Below are positions 9,551 to 19,818 of a DNA stretch of 64,000 nucleotides, in pieces. A model generated the notes under the pieces. The model searched no databases. It was given only the letters and a program-made list of their open reading frames with translations, and was not told the DNA's origin. The stretch lies in the NCBI RefSeq assembly GCF_900217815.1, contig NZ_OBMT01000001.1, positions 248,001 to 312,000 of the forward strand, written 5' to 3'. Source of the stretch: Rhodobacter maris. GTDB taxonomy: Bacteria; Pseudomonadota; Alphaproteobacteria; Rhodobacterales; Rhodobacteraceae. The translations under genes and the position numbers were made by a program. Numbering within the stretch: position 1 is the first letter of the stretch; every line of letters begins with the position of its first letter.

Positions 9551-9882
9551 CGCTGGTGATCAAGCGCGGAAAGCGCGGGGTTCTGGGCGATCATCCAGCC
9601 GCGGAACATCACTTTGTCGATCGTGGTATCGGTGATTTCGAGAAAGGCATAGGCATTGGAGGCCGGGTCATCGGCGGGGTAGCGGCAGTCGTCGAGCCGC
9701 ACCGAGAGCGCCCCGTAACGCACCGCCTCGCCCACAGACAGCGTGAGATCGGTCGAGGCCGCGGCGATCTTGTCAAGGCCGCGCAGATAGGCTCCGGGCG
9801 CTTCGGCCAGCCCTTCGGGCGCCTCCTGTGCGCTCGCGAGCCCCGTCGACAGCGCAAGCATCGCCAGCACTTTGCCAATCAT
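9514..9882 (-). CDS. DUF2155 domain-containing secreted protein
   Basis: 122 residues with a signal peptide (about 1-18, ending ASA) and a small beta-rich domain containing the family pattern LDDCRYPADDP, FLEITD and MFRGWM, plus two cysteines that could bridge. This family is typical of alphaproteobacteria and sits beside mlaD and an NDUFA12-type gene. The start overlaps the mlaD stop by 4 bases (ATGA). Role unknown; secretion and the mlaD link suggest the envelope. Confidence 0.85.
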   Translation of the reverse strand: MIGKVLAMLALSTGLASAQEAPEGLAEAPGAYLRGLDKIAAASTDLTLSVGEAVRYGALSVRLDDCRYPADDPASNAYAFLEITDTTIDKVMFRGWMIAQNPALSALDHQRYDVWVLRCKID

Positions 9883-10361
9883 TCACCGCTCTCCGAACCG
9901 CTCGTGCTGCTCGGCTTGCTGTCGCCGCCACCGGCGAATTTCATCAGCAGGCCCAGCGTCGAGATCGCGCCCTGGGTATCGACGATTTCATCGCCCGGGC
10001 CAAGATTGTCGAGGCTGCCGCCGGGCAGGATCTCGATGAAGGCACCGCCCAGAAGCCCCTCCGAGGCCACGATGATCTGCGAATCTTCGGGGATCTCGAT
10101 GCCCTCGCGTACCGTCACCGTGGTATCGGCAAAGAAGGTCTTGGGATTCAGCGCGATATCGGAGACGGCGCCGATCTTCACCCCGGCCATGCGGACATCG
10201 GTGCCCAGGCTCACCCCTTCCACCGAGCGGAAGGAAGCCTTCAGCGGATAGCTCGTCGTGCCCGCCGAGAGGCCATGCCCCTGCCCCGCCCAGACAAAAA
10301 AGCCCACCGCCACGGCCAGCACGGCCGCCCCGGTGAGCACTTCGACGCGATTCTCGCTCAT
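9879..10361 (-). CDS. mlaD: MlaD-family phospholipid-binding protein
   Basis: 160 residues: an N-terminal membrane anchor (about 8-25), one MCE domain (about 35-115, with GVSLGTDVRMAGVKIGAV and LLGGAFIEILPGG) and a short Ser/Gly-rich tail. MlaD forms the hexameric periplasmic ring of the MlaFEDB system, which moves phospholipids between the membranes. The other mla genes are not in this window, so this is an orphan copy or the rest of the system lies elsewhere. It is the middle gene of an operon: NDUFA12-like gene 21 bases upstream, DUF2155 overlapping downstream. Confidence 0.88.
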   Translation of the reverse strand: MSENRVEVLTGAAVLAVAVGFFVWAGQGHGLSAGTTSYPLKASFRSVEGVSLGTDVRMAGVKIGAVSDIALNPKTFFADTTVTVREGIEIPEDSQIIVASEGLLGGAFIEILPGGSLDNLGPGDEIVDTQGAISTLGLLMKFAGGGDSKPSSTSGSESGE

Positions 10362-10382
10362 GTCATACCTCGCCAGGCCGGA

Positions 10383-10757
10383 TCATTCCGGCTGCCAGGC
10401 CTCGTAATCGTGCCGCTCGACCGGCGCAAGACGGCGCTGCGAGCCCGGCGGGATATAGGCGGTGGCCAGCCCGGTCTGGTTTTCCTGATGCGGCAGTTCC
10501 CAGGGCTTGTGCGCGAGCGGTTGCGCGGTCGGCGGCGCGTCCCAGGTGTGATGGATCCAGCCATGCCAATCGGGCGGGATCCGGCTCGCCTGGCATTCAC
10601 CGTTGTAAATCACCCAGCGGCGCTTGCCGTCCTTGCTTTGAAAATAGCGGTTGCCCTCGGCATCCTCGCCGACCTTCACGCCGAAACGGGCGGTGTAGAT
10701 CTGGGTGCCGAGCGTCTGGTCGTTCCACCAGGTCAGCAGGCGCAGCAGGAATTTCAT
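10383..10757 (-). CDS. NADH:ubiquinone oxidoreductase accessory subunit, NDUFA12/B17.2 family
   Basis: 124 residues from the ATG at 10757, which follows GGGAGAG; a longer frame reaching 10832 lacks support. The core [17 protein letters not shown], then [13 protein letters not shown] and [13 protein letters not shown] are the NDUFA12 signatures. This accessory subunit of respiratory complex I is shared by mitochondria and alphaproteobacteria and is encoded away from the nuo operon. It is first in the mlaD/DUF2155 operon. Confidence 0.92.
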   Translation of the reverse strand: MKFLLRLLTWWNDQTLGTQIYTARFGVKVGEDAEGNRYFQSKDGKRRWVIYNGECQASRIPPDWHGWIHHTWDAPPTAQPLAHKPWELPHQENQTGLATAYIPPGSQRRLAPVERHDYEAWQPE

Positions 10758-10850
10758 CTCATCTCTCCCAGCAGTCACCCCCTTATAGCGGGTGCGACAA
10801 TAAGGTCCAGTCTTTCGCGCAGCGCAAGGCACGGCGCGCGGACCAAAGGA

Positions 10851-10872
10851 AAGGGCGGGTCTCCCCGCCCTT
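10851..10872 (-). terminator. Rho-independent terminator of clpX
   Basis: On the minus strand AAGGGCGGG and CCCGCCCTT pair around a GAGA loop, followed by TCCTTTGG, about 18 bases after the clpX stop. Confidence 0.8.
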
Positions 10873-10889
10873 CATGCCCTCAACGGGGA

Positions 10890-12161
<1,272 letters not shown>

Positions 12162-12282
12162 CGTCATCCTCAAAATGCCCCTTTTGGGCGGTGGTGGGCT
12201 GTCCCGGACCAAAGTCTAGGGCAGCGCCGGGTTCATCTCAATCGCAAATTCCCCTTTCCGGTTAAGGGGTGTCATGCGGATG

Positions 12283-12912
12283 TCACTTGTCGCCGTCGAG
12301 ACCGGGCCGCGCGCTCAGAATTTCGTCGATATGACCCCATTCGAGCGCTTCCTCGGGCGACATGAAGCGATCACGCTCCAGCGCCTCGGCAACTTCCTCG
12401 ATGCTGCGGCCGGTATGTTTGACGTAGATTTCATAAAGACGTTGACGAATCTTCTCGGTTTCGCGGGCGTGGATCATGATGTCGGTCGCCTGGCCCTGGA
12501 ACCCGCCCGAGGGCTGGTGCACCATGATGCGCGAATTGGGCAGCGAGAAGCGCATCCCCTTTTCGCCCGCACAGGCGATCACCGAGCCCATCGAGGCGGC
12601 CTGGCCGATCACCAGCGTCGAGACCTTCGGGCGGATGTATTGCATCGTGTCATAGATCGCGAGACCCGAGGTGACGACACCGCCGGGGCTGTTGATATAC
12701 ATCGAGATTTCTTTCGAGGGGTTCTCGGCCTCAAGAAACAGAAGCTGCGCGCAGATCAGGCTCGACATGCCGTCGTGGAACGGGCCGGCCAGAAAGATGA
12801 TCCGTTCCTTCAGAAGGCGCGAGTAGATGTCATAGGCGCGCTCGCCGCGGGAGGTCTGTTCGACCACCATCGGCACGAGCGTGTTCATGTAAAGGTCGAC
12901 CGGATCTTTCAT
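12283..12912 (-). CDS. clpP: ATP-dependent Clp protease proteolytic subunit
   Basis: 209 residues. The catalytic Ser lies in GQAASMGS (S107) and the His in IMVHQPSGG (H132); the Asp is about 50 residues further on in the [11 protein letters not shown] helix region. Length and sequence match the housekeeping ClpP, which forms the tetradecameric barrel used by ClpX and ClpA. Upstream of clpX in the same direction; the 201-base gap on its other side is shared with the divergent secreted sensor gene. Confidence 0.97.
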   Translation of the reverse strand: MKDPVDLYMNTLVPMVVEQTSRGERAYDIYSRLLKERIIFLAGPFHDGMSSLICAQLLFLEAENPSKEISMYINSPGGVVTSGLAIYDTMQYIRPKVSTLVIGQAASMGSVIACAGEKGMRFSLPNSRIMVHQPSGGFQGQATDIMIHARETEKIRQRLYEIYVKHTGRSIEEVAEALERDRFMSPEEALEWGHIDEILSARPGLDGDK

Positions 12913-13113
12913 CTGCTGCCTCTCCTGGTGATGTCCGCACAGCCTAAACGCGAGGTGCTTACCCGAGTCTTAGTGTCGCGCAGCCCCCCCTGCAAGGGCG
13001 GGGCATGGCAAAAGCGTTTTGGAACGATTCTTGAGGATTCACTCAGCGTAAAGAACTCGCGGCTAATGTTCGGGCAAATCGTCACAGAACACCCATCGTC
13101 CGGAGTATCAAAC

Positions 13114-13683
13114 ATGCGAGTGCCTGCCGCCCTGTTTTCCCTGATCCTTGCTGCCGTTCCGGCCCATGCGCAAGATCTCAATGCCCAGATCGCGGCCAAA
13201 GTCGAGGGCGAATTCCGTGCTTGGGCCGCCGATCCGGCGCTCGTCGCCGCGATCAAGGCCAGCAACGTCGCCCATCACGATCTGAGCGAAGAAGACATTC
13301 TCGCCCTCGACAAGACCTGGCGCGCCGAGATCGACGCCGCGACGCAGCCGACGGTCGATGCGATCCTCGGCACGCCGGAATCGAAGGCCCTGCATGAAAA
13401 GGTCGAAAGCTCGCTTGGCCGGATCTCGGAGATCATCGTGATGGACGACCGCGGCCTCAACGTCGCGCAAGCCAGTGCGACCTCGGACTTCTGGCAGGGC
13501 GACGAAGAGAAATATCAGGACACTTATCTCAAGGGCGCCGATGCGATCCACGTCAGCGCGATCGAATTCGACGAATCCTCGCAGACCTATCAGGTGCAGG
13601 CCTCCTTCACCGTGACCGACCCCGAAACCGGCGCGCCGATCGGCGCGATGACCGTCGGCCTCAACGCCGAAATGATCGAGTAA
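13114..13683 (+). CDS. Secreted Cache/PDC-like sensory protein, partner of the next chemoreceptor
   Basis: 189 residues from the ATG at 13114, with GGAG 8 bases upstream. Residues 1-19 are a clear signal peptide (cleavage after AHA). The rest resembles a free-standing Cache-type ligand-binding domain: DDRGLNVAQASATSDFWQGDEEKY is the PDC pattern, followed by TGAPIGAMTVGLNAE. There is no output domain. Only 21 bases separate it from the methyl-accepting protein downstream, so the two are probably co-transcribed and may act together, the soluble domain presenting a signal in the periplasm. That partnership is inference. Confidence 0.75.
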   Translation: MRVPAALFSLILAAVPAHAQDLNAQIAAKVEGEFRAWAADPALVAAIKASNVAHHDLSEEDILALDKTWRAEIDAATQPTVDAILGTPESKALHEKVESSLGRISEIIVMDDRGLNVAQASATSDFWQGDEEKYQDTYLKGADAIHVSAIEFDESSQTYQVQASFTVTDPETGAPIGAMTVGLNAEMIE

Positions 13684-13704
13684 TAGCAGTAGCAGAGGCC
13701 CGTC

Positions 13705-16371
13705 ATGAGCGCCAAATCGACCGGATCCGTCCGTTTCTTCCATTCGAGCTTCTTCAAGGCAGCGCTTCTGGTTCTGCTCTCGGCCTCTGCCATCGTCGTG
13801 GCGATGACCGCGCTGAACCTGCGCTCGACCACCGAAATCGCCATGAAGCAACTGCAAGATCAGGCACATGGCTCGAGCGAGATCATCATCAAGCAGCTCG
13901 CCGCGCCGGTGCGCTTTGGCGACAGCAAGGTGATCTCGCAGATCTTCAAGGATGTGATCGACGATCCGTCGAACCCGGCCAATGGCGTGATTGCCACCGA
14001 TACCGAGGGCAAGGAACTCGCCAGCTACGTCATCCACGATTCCGATCTGGCGCCGATGCATGCGCTGATCGAGCAGTCACGCGCGACGGGCGAAGAGGCC
14101 TATACGGATGACATGCTGACGCTCGTCCATCCGGTCAAAATGCCCAATGGCACCACGGTCGGCTATTTCGCCTCGACCTGGTCGGATGACCCGACCGTCG
14201 AAGCGATCGCGGCTTCGAACCGCAAGAGCCTGATCGTCGCCATCTCGATCCTGCTTGTCGCGATGGTCGTCACCTCGCTCGTGTTCCGCGCGATGATCGC
14301 CAAGCGCCTTACCCGGATCAGCGCCGCGATGGCTTCGATTGCCGGGGGCGCGCTGCAGACCGAGGTGCCCGAGACCAAGGGCAAGGACGAGATCGGCATG
14401 ATCGCGAAATCGCTCGAATCGTTTCGCGATCAGCTTGAGCAATCGGAGTTGGCGAGCCGCGAGGGGCTGTTCCGCGGCGCCGCCTATAATTGTTCTTCCG
14501 CGGCCATGATGCTGCTGAGCGCCGAAGGCAAAGTTCAGGCGGTGAACCCCTCGCTCGAAAAGCTCTATGCGGAGAATCTTGCCGATTTCCGCTCCGTGAA
14601 GCGTGATTTCGACCCGGAAACCCTGATCGGCCGTCCCTTCACCTATTTCCATCCCGAAGGTTCGAAGCAGGAGGCCACGCTCAATCCGGACCGGCTGCCG
14701 ATGACGAGCGAGTTCCAAATCGGCTCGGGCTTTTATGCGCTTTCGATCAGCGCGATCACCGATGCCAAAGGGGCTCCGATCGGTTTCGCGGTGGAATGGA
14801 AGAATGTCACTGGCGAGAAACGCAATGCCGCCGTGACCGAAGCAATCGACGCCACCCAGCTGCGTGCCGAATTCACCCCCGATGGTCGGGTCACCACGGT
14901 CAACCTGGCGATGGCGATGACGCTCGGCAGCGAGGAAACCGCGCTTATCGGGCAGGATTTCGCGGGCGCGATCACGGCGGAAGCGAGTGGCGAATCCTGC
15001 TTCGCGGCGATTGCCCGCGGCGAGAACATGATTGGTCGCATGGTGCTGAGCTTCAACGGTCAGACCCTGCTGCTGACGGGCGCAATGTCGCCGGTGCGCG
15101 ACCGCAAAGGCAGGGTGCAACGCGTGGTGATGATTGCCTCCGATGTGAGTGAGATGGAAGCCCGCGAGGCCCGTTCGCGGGCGGAACGCGACCGGGCCGC
15201 GGCCGAACAGCGCCAGGTGGTCGATGCCCTGCGGGCCGCGCTCAGTGCGCTTTCCGATGGCGACCTGACCCAGACCATCACCCAGCCCTTCCCGGGCGAT
15301 TACGAGACGCTGCGCGCCGATTACAACACCGCGACCGGCAAGCTGCGCGACGCGATGCAGATGGTGCTGGAAAATTCCGAGACGATCCACACCGAGTCGG
15401 GCAGTATCTCGCGCGCGGCCGAGGATCTGTCGCGCCGCACCGAACAGCAGGCCGCAACGCTTGAGGAAACCGCTGCGGCGCTCAACGAGCTCACCGCTTC
15501 GGTGAAATCGGCCGCCGAACGCACGCTCAAGGCCAATGACATGGTCACGACCGCGCGGCGCAACACCGAAGAAAGCGGCCAGGTGGTGCGCGAGGCGGTG
15601 CAGGCGATGGGCGAGATTGCCGACAGCTCGAACAAGATCTCCCGCATCACTTCGGTGATCGAGGAAATCTCCTTCCAGACCAACCTTCTGGCGCTCAACG
15701 CCGGGGTCGAGGCTGCCCGTGCGGGCGAGGCCGGGCGCGGCTTTGCCGTGGTCGCCTCGGAGGTGCGGGCGCTGGCGCAGCGCTCTTCGGAGGCGGCGCG
15801 CGAAATCGCCGGGCTCATCTCCGACAGCTCGGCGCAGGTCAAACGCGGCGTGGATCTGGTGGGCCAGGCGGGCAATGCGCTTGAAGGCATCCAGGGGTCG
15901 GTCGGCCAGATCGTCACCTTCATGTCGGACATCACCGCCTCGACCACCGAGCAATCGACCGGCCTGAGCGAAGTGAACACCGCGATCCTGCAACTCGATC
16001 AGGTGACCCAGCACAATGCCGCGATGTTCGAGGAAACCTCGGCCGCGAGCCAATCGCTGGTGCGCGAGGCAGACGGGTTGACCACGACGATGGGGCGGTT
16101 CCGTCTCGGTGCTTCTTCGGCAAAGCAGGGGGCAGCCGCAAAACCGACCCTCAAACCCGCCCCCGTGACGGCAGCGAAACCGGCACCGGCGGCAGCGCCG
16201 AAACCGGCGGCCCCCACGGCGGAGGCGCCGAAACCGGCGGCCCCGGCCCCCAAACCCGCGAACAAGGCGCCGGCGCCGATGCCTGCCCCGGCACGCCGCG
16301 CGGGGGGCGGCGGGCTGAGCGCAGCCGCGCTGAAAGCCGCGCCCACGCATGACGACTGGGAAGATTTCTGA
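13705..16371 (+). CDS. Methyl-accepting chemotaxis protein with PAS domains and C-terminal CheR-tether-like tail
   Basis: 888 residues. Membrane helices at about 17-37 and 174-196 enclose a periplasmic sensor of about 135 residues. Then HAMP (197-249), two PAS-like domains (about 255-370 and 375-490), a second HAMP-like segment (515-555) and the signalling hairpin, whose tip reads [22 protein letters not shown]. After it comes an 80-residue Ala/Pro/Lys-rich flexible linker ending exactly in DWEDF, like the NWETF-type pentapeptide that tethers CheR and CheB in enterobacterial receptors. It should sense both periplasmic and cytoplasmic cues. The signal is unknown. The gene is downstream of a secreted Cache-like protein. 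Confidence 0.93.
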   Translation: MSAKSTGSVRFFHSSFFKAALLVLLSASAIVVAMTALNLRSTTEIAMKQLQDQAHGSSEIIIKQLAAPVRFGDSKVISQIFKDVIDDPSNPANGVIATDTEGKELASYVIHDSDLAPMHALIEQSRATGEEAYTDDMLTLVHPVKMPNGTTVGYFASTWSDDPTVEAIAASNRKSLIVAISILLVAMVVTSLVFRAMIAKRLTRISAAMASIAGGALQTEVPETKGKDEIGMIAKSLESFRDQLEQSELASREGLFRGAAYNCSSAAMMLLSAEGKVQAVNPSLEKLYAENLADFRSVKRDFDPETLIGRPFTYFHPEGSKQEATLNPDRLPMTSEFQIGSGFYALSISAITDAKGAPIGFAVEWKNVTGEKRNAAVTEAIDATQLRAEFTPDGRVTTVNLAMAMTLGSEETALIGQDFAGAITAEASGESCFAAIARGENMIGRMVLSFNGQTLLLTGAMSPVRDRKGRVQRVVMIASDVSEMEAREARSRAERDRAAAEQRQVVDALRAALSALSDGDLTQTITQPFPGDYETLRADYNTATGKLRDAMQMVLENSETIHTESGSISRAAEDLSRRTEQQAATLEETAAALNELTASVKSAAERTLKANDMVTTARRNTEESGQVVREAVQAMGEIADSSNKISRITSVIEEISFQTNLLALNAGVEAARAGEAGRGFAVVASEVRALAQRSSEAAREIAGLISDSSAQVKRGVDLVGQAGNALEGIQGSVGQIVTFMSDITASTTEQSTGLSEVNTAILQLDQVTQHNAAMFEETSAASQSLVREADGLTTTMGRFRLGASSAKQGAAAKPTLKPAPVTAAKPAPAAAPKPAAPTAEAPKPAAPAPKPANKAPAPMPAPARRAGGGGLSAAALKAAPTHDDWEDF

Positions 16372-16377
16372 TCCCGT

Positions 16378-16734
16378 TCAACTGCCGCGATAGGTTGAAT
16401 AGCCGTAAGGCGAGAGTAACAGGGGCACATGAAAATGTGCCCCTGCATCATTGATGCCAAAGCGGATCGGCACGTCATCAAGAAAGAGCGGCGCTGCCCC
16501 CGCCTGCCCGGACCCCCGCAGATAATCGCCCGCAAAGAAGGTCAGCTCATAGGTGCCGCAGGCGAAATCCGCCGCGGGCAGGATCGGGCTGTCGGTGCGC
16601 CCGTCTGCATTGGTGCGCATCTCGGCCAGCACCTCGGCCCCCTCCGGCGTGATCCGCGTGAGCACGATACGCAGCCCTGCCGCCGGGCATCCTTTCGCCG
16701 TATCGAGCACATGGGTTGTCAGATATCCGGTCAT
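16378..16734 (-). CDS. uraH: 5-hydroxyisourate hydrolase
   Basis: 118 residues from ATG 16734 ([17 protein letters not shown]). Transthyretin-like fold with the family marks: His in TTHVLD, Arg in the TRITPEG strand region, [18 protein letters not shown] with the diagnostic YRGS C-terminus. It hydrolyses 5-hydroxyisourate to OHCU in urate breakdown. It is divergent from the allantoinase/OHCU decarboxylase fusion, which takes the next two steps, and convergent with the chemoreceptor gene. Confidence 0.95.
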   Translation of the reverse strand: MTGYLTTHVLDTAKGCPAAGLRIVLTRITPEGAEVLAEMRTNADGRTDSPILPAADFACGTYELTFFAGDYLRGSGQAGAAPLFLDDVPIRFGINDAGAHFHVPLLLSPYGYSTYRGS

Positions 16735-16855
16735 CGTCCCTCCTGCCGCGCCGCTGCAAGCGCGCGAAACTGTTGATTTCCTTTCCGAGAAAAACCTGAA
16801 ATCCTCGCCGCCACAAGACGGCCGGGCCGAAAGCGCCGCGGCGACGGAGGAAGCG

Positions 16856-18271
16856 ATGAAACGATACGACAGAGACATGCGCGGTTATGGCGCCACACCG
16901 CCCGATGCACGCTGGCCGGGCGGGGCGAAGGTGGCGATCTCGCTCGTGCTCAATTACGAGGAAGGCGGCGAGAATTGCGTCGCCCATGGCGATGCCGCGT
17001 CCGAAGCGTTTCTGAGCGATGTGGCTGGCGCCGCGCAATGGCCGGGCCAGCGCCACTGGAACATGGAATCGATTTACGAATATGGCGCGCGCGCCGGGTT
17101 CTGGCGGCTGCATCGGCTGTTCACCTCTATGGCGATCCCGGTCACCATCTACGGCGTGGCCACCGCACTTGCCCGCGGCCCCGAGCAGGTGGCCGCGATG
17201 AAAGCGGCGGGCTGGGAGATTGCGAGCCACGGGCTGAAATGGGTCGAGCACCGCGACATGCCTGAAGAGGAGGAGCGCCGCCAGATCGCCGAGGCGATCC
17301 GGCTCCATGCCGAAGTGGTGGGCAGCCGCCCGCGCGGCTGGTACACCGGGCGCTGTTCCTTCAACACCGTGCGGCTCACTGCCGAAGAGGGCGGTTTTGA
17401 CTGGATCTCGGACACTTACGACGATGATCTGCCCTATTGGAAGCAGGTGGGCGACCGCGACCAACTGATCATCCCCTACACGCTCGAAGCCAATGACATG
17501 CGCTTTGCCACCGCGCCGGGCTATATTGAGGGGGAGCAGTTCTTCACCTACCTCAAGGACGCGTTCGACACGCTTTATGCCGAAGGTGCGGCAGGCGCGG
17601 CCAAGATGTTCTCGGTGGGCCTGCATTGTCGGCTGATCGGGCGTCCGGGCAAGATTGCCGGGCTCAAGCGTTTCCTCGATTATGCCAAAGGGTTCGAGGG
17701 GGTCTGGTTTGCCACGCGCGGCGAGATCGCCGCACATTGGGCCGCGACCCATCCACCGAACAGGCGAAACCGGCCAAGCGAAATGCGCAAAGAGGCCTTC
17801 GTCGCGGCCTTCGGCAGCATTTACGAGCACAGTGCCTGGGTGGCGGAACGCGCCTGGGATCTGGAACTCGGCCCGGCTCATGATTGTCATGAAGGCGTGG
17901 CAAGCCTGCTCGCCCGAGCTTTCCGCTCTGCCTCCGAGGCAGAAAAGCTTGGCGTTCTGAAGGCCCACCCCGACCTTGCGGGCAAGCTCGCGCAGGCAAA
18001 GCGTCTCACCGCGGAAAGCACCGCCGAACAGGCCTCGGCCGGGCTCGACGCGCTCACCGATGTCGAGCGCGACACATTCGCGGCGCTCAACACCGCCTAT
18101 ACGGCAAAATTCGGCTTCCCCTTCATCATCGCCGTGCGCGACCATGACAAGGCGGGGATCCTCGAAGCTTTCTACCGCCGCCTCGAGCAGAGCCGCGAGG
18201 CAGAATTTGCCGAGGCCTGCGCGCAGGTCGAGCGCATCGGTTGGCACCGGCTTCAGGAGGTCTTCGCATGA
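16856..18271 (+). CDS. puuE-uraD: Bifunctional allantoinase (PuuE type) / OHCU decarboxylase (UraD)
   Basis: 471 residues from ATG 16856 with GGAGG 5 bases upstream. Residues 1-305 are the metal-independent polysaccharide-deacetylase-like allantoinase PuuE ([33 protein letters not shown]). From about residue 315 the OHCU decarboxylase UraD begins ([22 protein letters not shown]; the catalytic HPDLA of [12 protein letters not shown]). The product of UraH is decarboxylated to S-allantoin by the C-terminal half and opened to allantoate by the N-terminal half, so the fusion carries two consecutive steps. It overlaps the next gene (ATGA). Confidence 0.93.
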   Translation: MKRYDRDMRGYGATPPDARWPGGAKVAISLVLNYEEGGENCVAHGDAASEAFLSDVAGAAQWPGQRHWNMESIYEYGARAGFWRLHRLFTSMAIPVTIYGVATALARGPEQVAAMKAAGWEIASHGLKWVEHRDMPEEEERRQIAEAIRLHAEVVGSRPRGWYTGRCSFNTVRLTAEEGGFDWISDTYDDDLPYWKQVGDRDQLIIPYTLEANDMRFATAPGYIEGEQFFTYLKDAFDTLYAEGAAGAAKMFSVGLHCRLIGRPGKIAGLKRFLDYAKGFEGVWFATRGEIAAHWAATHPPNRRNRPSEMRKEAFVAAFGSIYEHSAWVAERAWDLELGPAHDCHEGVASLLARAFRSASEAEKLGVLKAHPDLAGKLAQAKRLTAESTAEQASAGLDALTDVERDTFAALNTAYTAKFGFPFIIAVRDHDKAGILEAFYRRLEQSREAEFAEACAQVERIGWHRLQEVFA

Positions 18272-19098
18272 GCGGCTATTATACCCCCCCGGGCGGCCTG
18301 CCGCCGCAATCCGCGCTGATGACGGGCCGCGCGGTCTTCACCGAGGCCTATGCGGTGATCCCGAAGGGCTGCTTTTCCGACATCGTCACGAGCTGCCTGC
18401 CCGGCTGGGAGGCGACGAAACTCTGGCTTATCGCCCGGCCGATGAGCGGCTTTTCCGAGACCTTCAGCCAATATGTGATGGAAGTGGGCGCCGATGGCGG
18501 CTCGGATGCGCCGGAAACCGAGAAGGGCGTCGAGCATGTGCTCTTTGTCACCGAGGGGGCGATGTGGCTCTCGCTCGACGGGCAGGAGCATGAGCTTGCC
18601 GCGGGCGGTTATGCCTATATTCCGGCGGGCTGCGACTGGCGGGTGAAGAACGGCGCCGATACGGCCCTGCGCTTCCACTGGATCCGCAAGCGCTATGAGC
18701 CCGCGCCGGGGCTCGCCCTGCCCGAGGCTTTCGTGACGAACGAGCGCGAGATCGCCCCCGTCGCGATGCCCGAGACCCAGGGTCGCTGGGCCACCACCCG
18801 CTTTGTCGACCCCGAAGATCTGCGCCACGACATGCATGTGAACGTGGTCACCTTCCAGCCGGGCGGGCTCATTCCTTTCGAGGAGACGCATGTGATGGAG
18901 CACGGGCTCTACGTGCTCGAGGGCAAGGCGGTCTACAAGCTCAACCGCGACTGGGTCGAGGTGGAGGCGGGCGATTTCATGTGGTTACGCGCCTATTGCC
19001 CACAGGCCTGCTATGCGGCGGGGCCCGGGCCTTTCCGCTACCTGCTCTACAAGGACGTAAACCGCCACGCGAAGCTGGGCGGCGTGCTCGGGCGTTGA
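18268..19098 (+). CDS. allE: (S)-ureidoglycine aminohydrolase
   Basis: 276 residues, a bicupin. The start at 18268 overlaps the puuE-uraD stop by 4 bases. Family blocks: YYTPPGGLPPQ at the N-terminus, HVLFVTEGAMWLSLDGQEHEL in cupin 1 and the metal-binding EETHVMEHGLYVLEGKAVYKLN in cupin 2. It releases ammonia from ureidoglycine, the step after allantoate hydrolysis. Allantoate amidohydrolase and ureidoglycolate lyase are not in this window. Confidence 0.93.
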   Translation: MSGYYTPPGGLPPQSALMTGRAVFTEAYAVIPKGCFSDIVTSCLPGWEATKLWLIARPMSGFSETFSQYVMEVGADGGSDAPETEKGVEHVLFVTEGAMWLSLDGQEHELAAGGYAYIPAGCDWRVKNGADTALRFHWIRKRYEPAPGLALPEAFVTNEREIAPVAMPETQGRWATTRFVDPEDLRHDMHVNVVTFQPGGLIPFEETHVMEHGLYVLEGKAVYKLNRDWVEVEAGDFMWLRAYCPQACYAAGPGPFRYLLYKDVNRHAKLGGVLGR

Positions 19099-19103
19099 GC
19101 GAC

Positions 19104-19127
19104 CGGCCCGGGCCACCACCCGGGCCG
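19104..19127. terminator. Hairpin between convergent allE and the D-lyxose isomerase gene
   Basis: CGGCCCGGG and CCCGGGCCG pair around a CCACCA loop, 5 bases after the allE stop and 3 bases before the end of the opposing gene. There is little U-run on either side. Confidence 0.6.
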
Positions 19128-19130
19128 CAT

Positions 19131-19814
19131 TCACACCCAGCGATCGTAATCGGACACGAGCAGATGCAGCGGTGGCTCGTCTTCCTCGATCTTGGCGAAG
19201 CGCCCGATCGGATCTCGAAAGATATTGTCGGTCCGGTCGTCATTCACCGTCGAGACCTCGCCGATCAGCACATCTCCCCCCTCGCCCCAGAAGGCGTGCC
19301 AGTTGCCCGGCATCAGGGTGACGCTCTCTCCCGGAGCGAGCCGCAACACGCCGCCTGCGGGCAGTCGGCGCGTGAGCCCATCGGAGGTCACCACCACTTC
19401 AGCTGCGGGATCGAGCGCGCCCGAAGCATCCGATGAAAACATCTCGATCGCCAGCGTCGCCCCGCCGCGGTTGATGATGTCTTCCGCCTTGACGATGTGA
19501 CGATGCATCGGCGAAAGCTGGTTTTCGCGCGAAATCATCAGCTTCTCGGCATAGCACATGCCCGAACCCTGTATCAGGTCCGCCGCCCGACCGTTGCGCA
19601 GCGTGAAGAGGAAGAGCCCGAGACGGCGAAACTCCCCCTGCCCGTAATCGGTGATGTCCCAGCCGAGGCGGGCCGAAACGATCGCCTCGATGTCGCTCCG
19701 GCGCGCCCGCATCTCCTCGGGAGACCACCAGGCAAAAGGCGGCAGCACATGGCCAAAACCGGCGATGAACTCCGCCGCCTCGCAGATGATACGGTTGACC
19801 TCGGAACGCTTCAT
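19131..19814 (-). CDS. D-lyxose/D-mannose isomerase (cupin type)
   Basis: 227 residues. The cupin metal site is visible in SPMHRHIVKAEDIINRGG and a later His in LMPGNWHAFWGEGG; FAWWSPEEM near the N-terminus is typical of the D-lyxose isomerase family. It interconverts D-lyxose and D-xylulose, often with activity on mannose/fructose. It lies 4 bases downstream of the secreted 5'-nucleotidase gene on the same strand, so the two are an operon, although a common pathway is not obvious. Confidence 0.85.
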   Translation of the reverse strand: MKRSEVNRIICEAAEFIAGFGHVLPPFAWWSPEEMRARRSDIEAIVSARLGWDITDYGQGEFRRLGLFLFTLRNGRAADLIQGSGMCYAEKLMISRENQLSPMHRHIVKAEDIINRGGATLAIEMFSSDASGALDPAAEVVVTSDGLTRRLPAGGVLRLAPGESVTLMPGNWHAFWGEGGDVLIGEVSTVNDDRTDNIFRDPIGRFAKIEEDEPPLHLLVSDYDRWV

Positions 19815-19818
19815 CTCG

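Noticed and set aside
16200-16320. Tandem repeat array or selfish repeat in the 3' end of the chemoreceptor
   Set aside because: The Ala/Pro/Lys repeats are in frame and form a flexible linker to the DWEDF tail, so they are coding low complexity.
13108-16350. Long minus-strand frames (317 and 757 residues) opposite the sensor and chemoreceptor
   Set aside because: Shadows of the plus-strand genes; Arg/His/Gly-rich without motifs.
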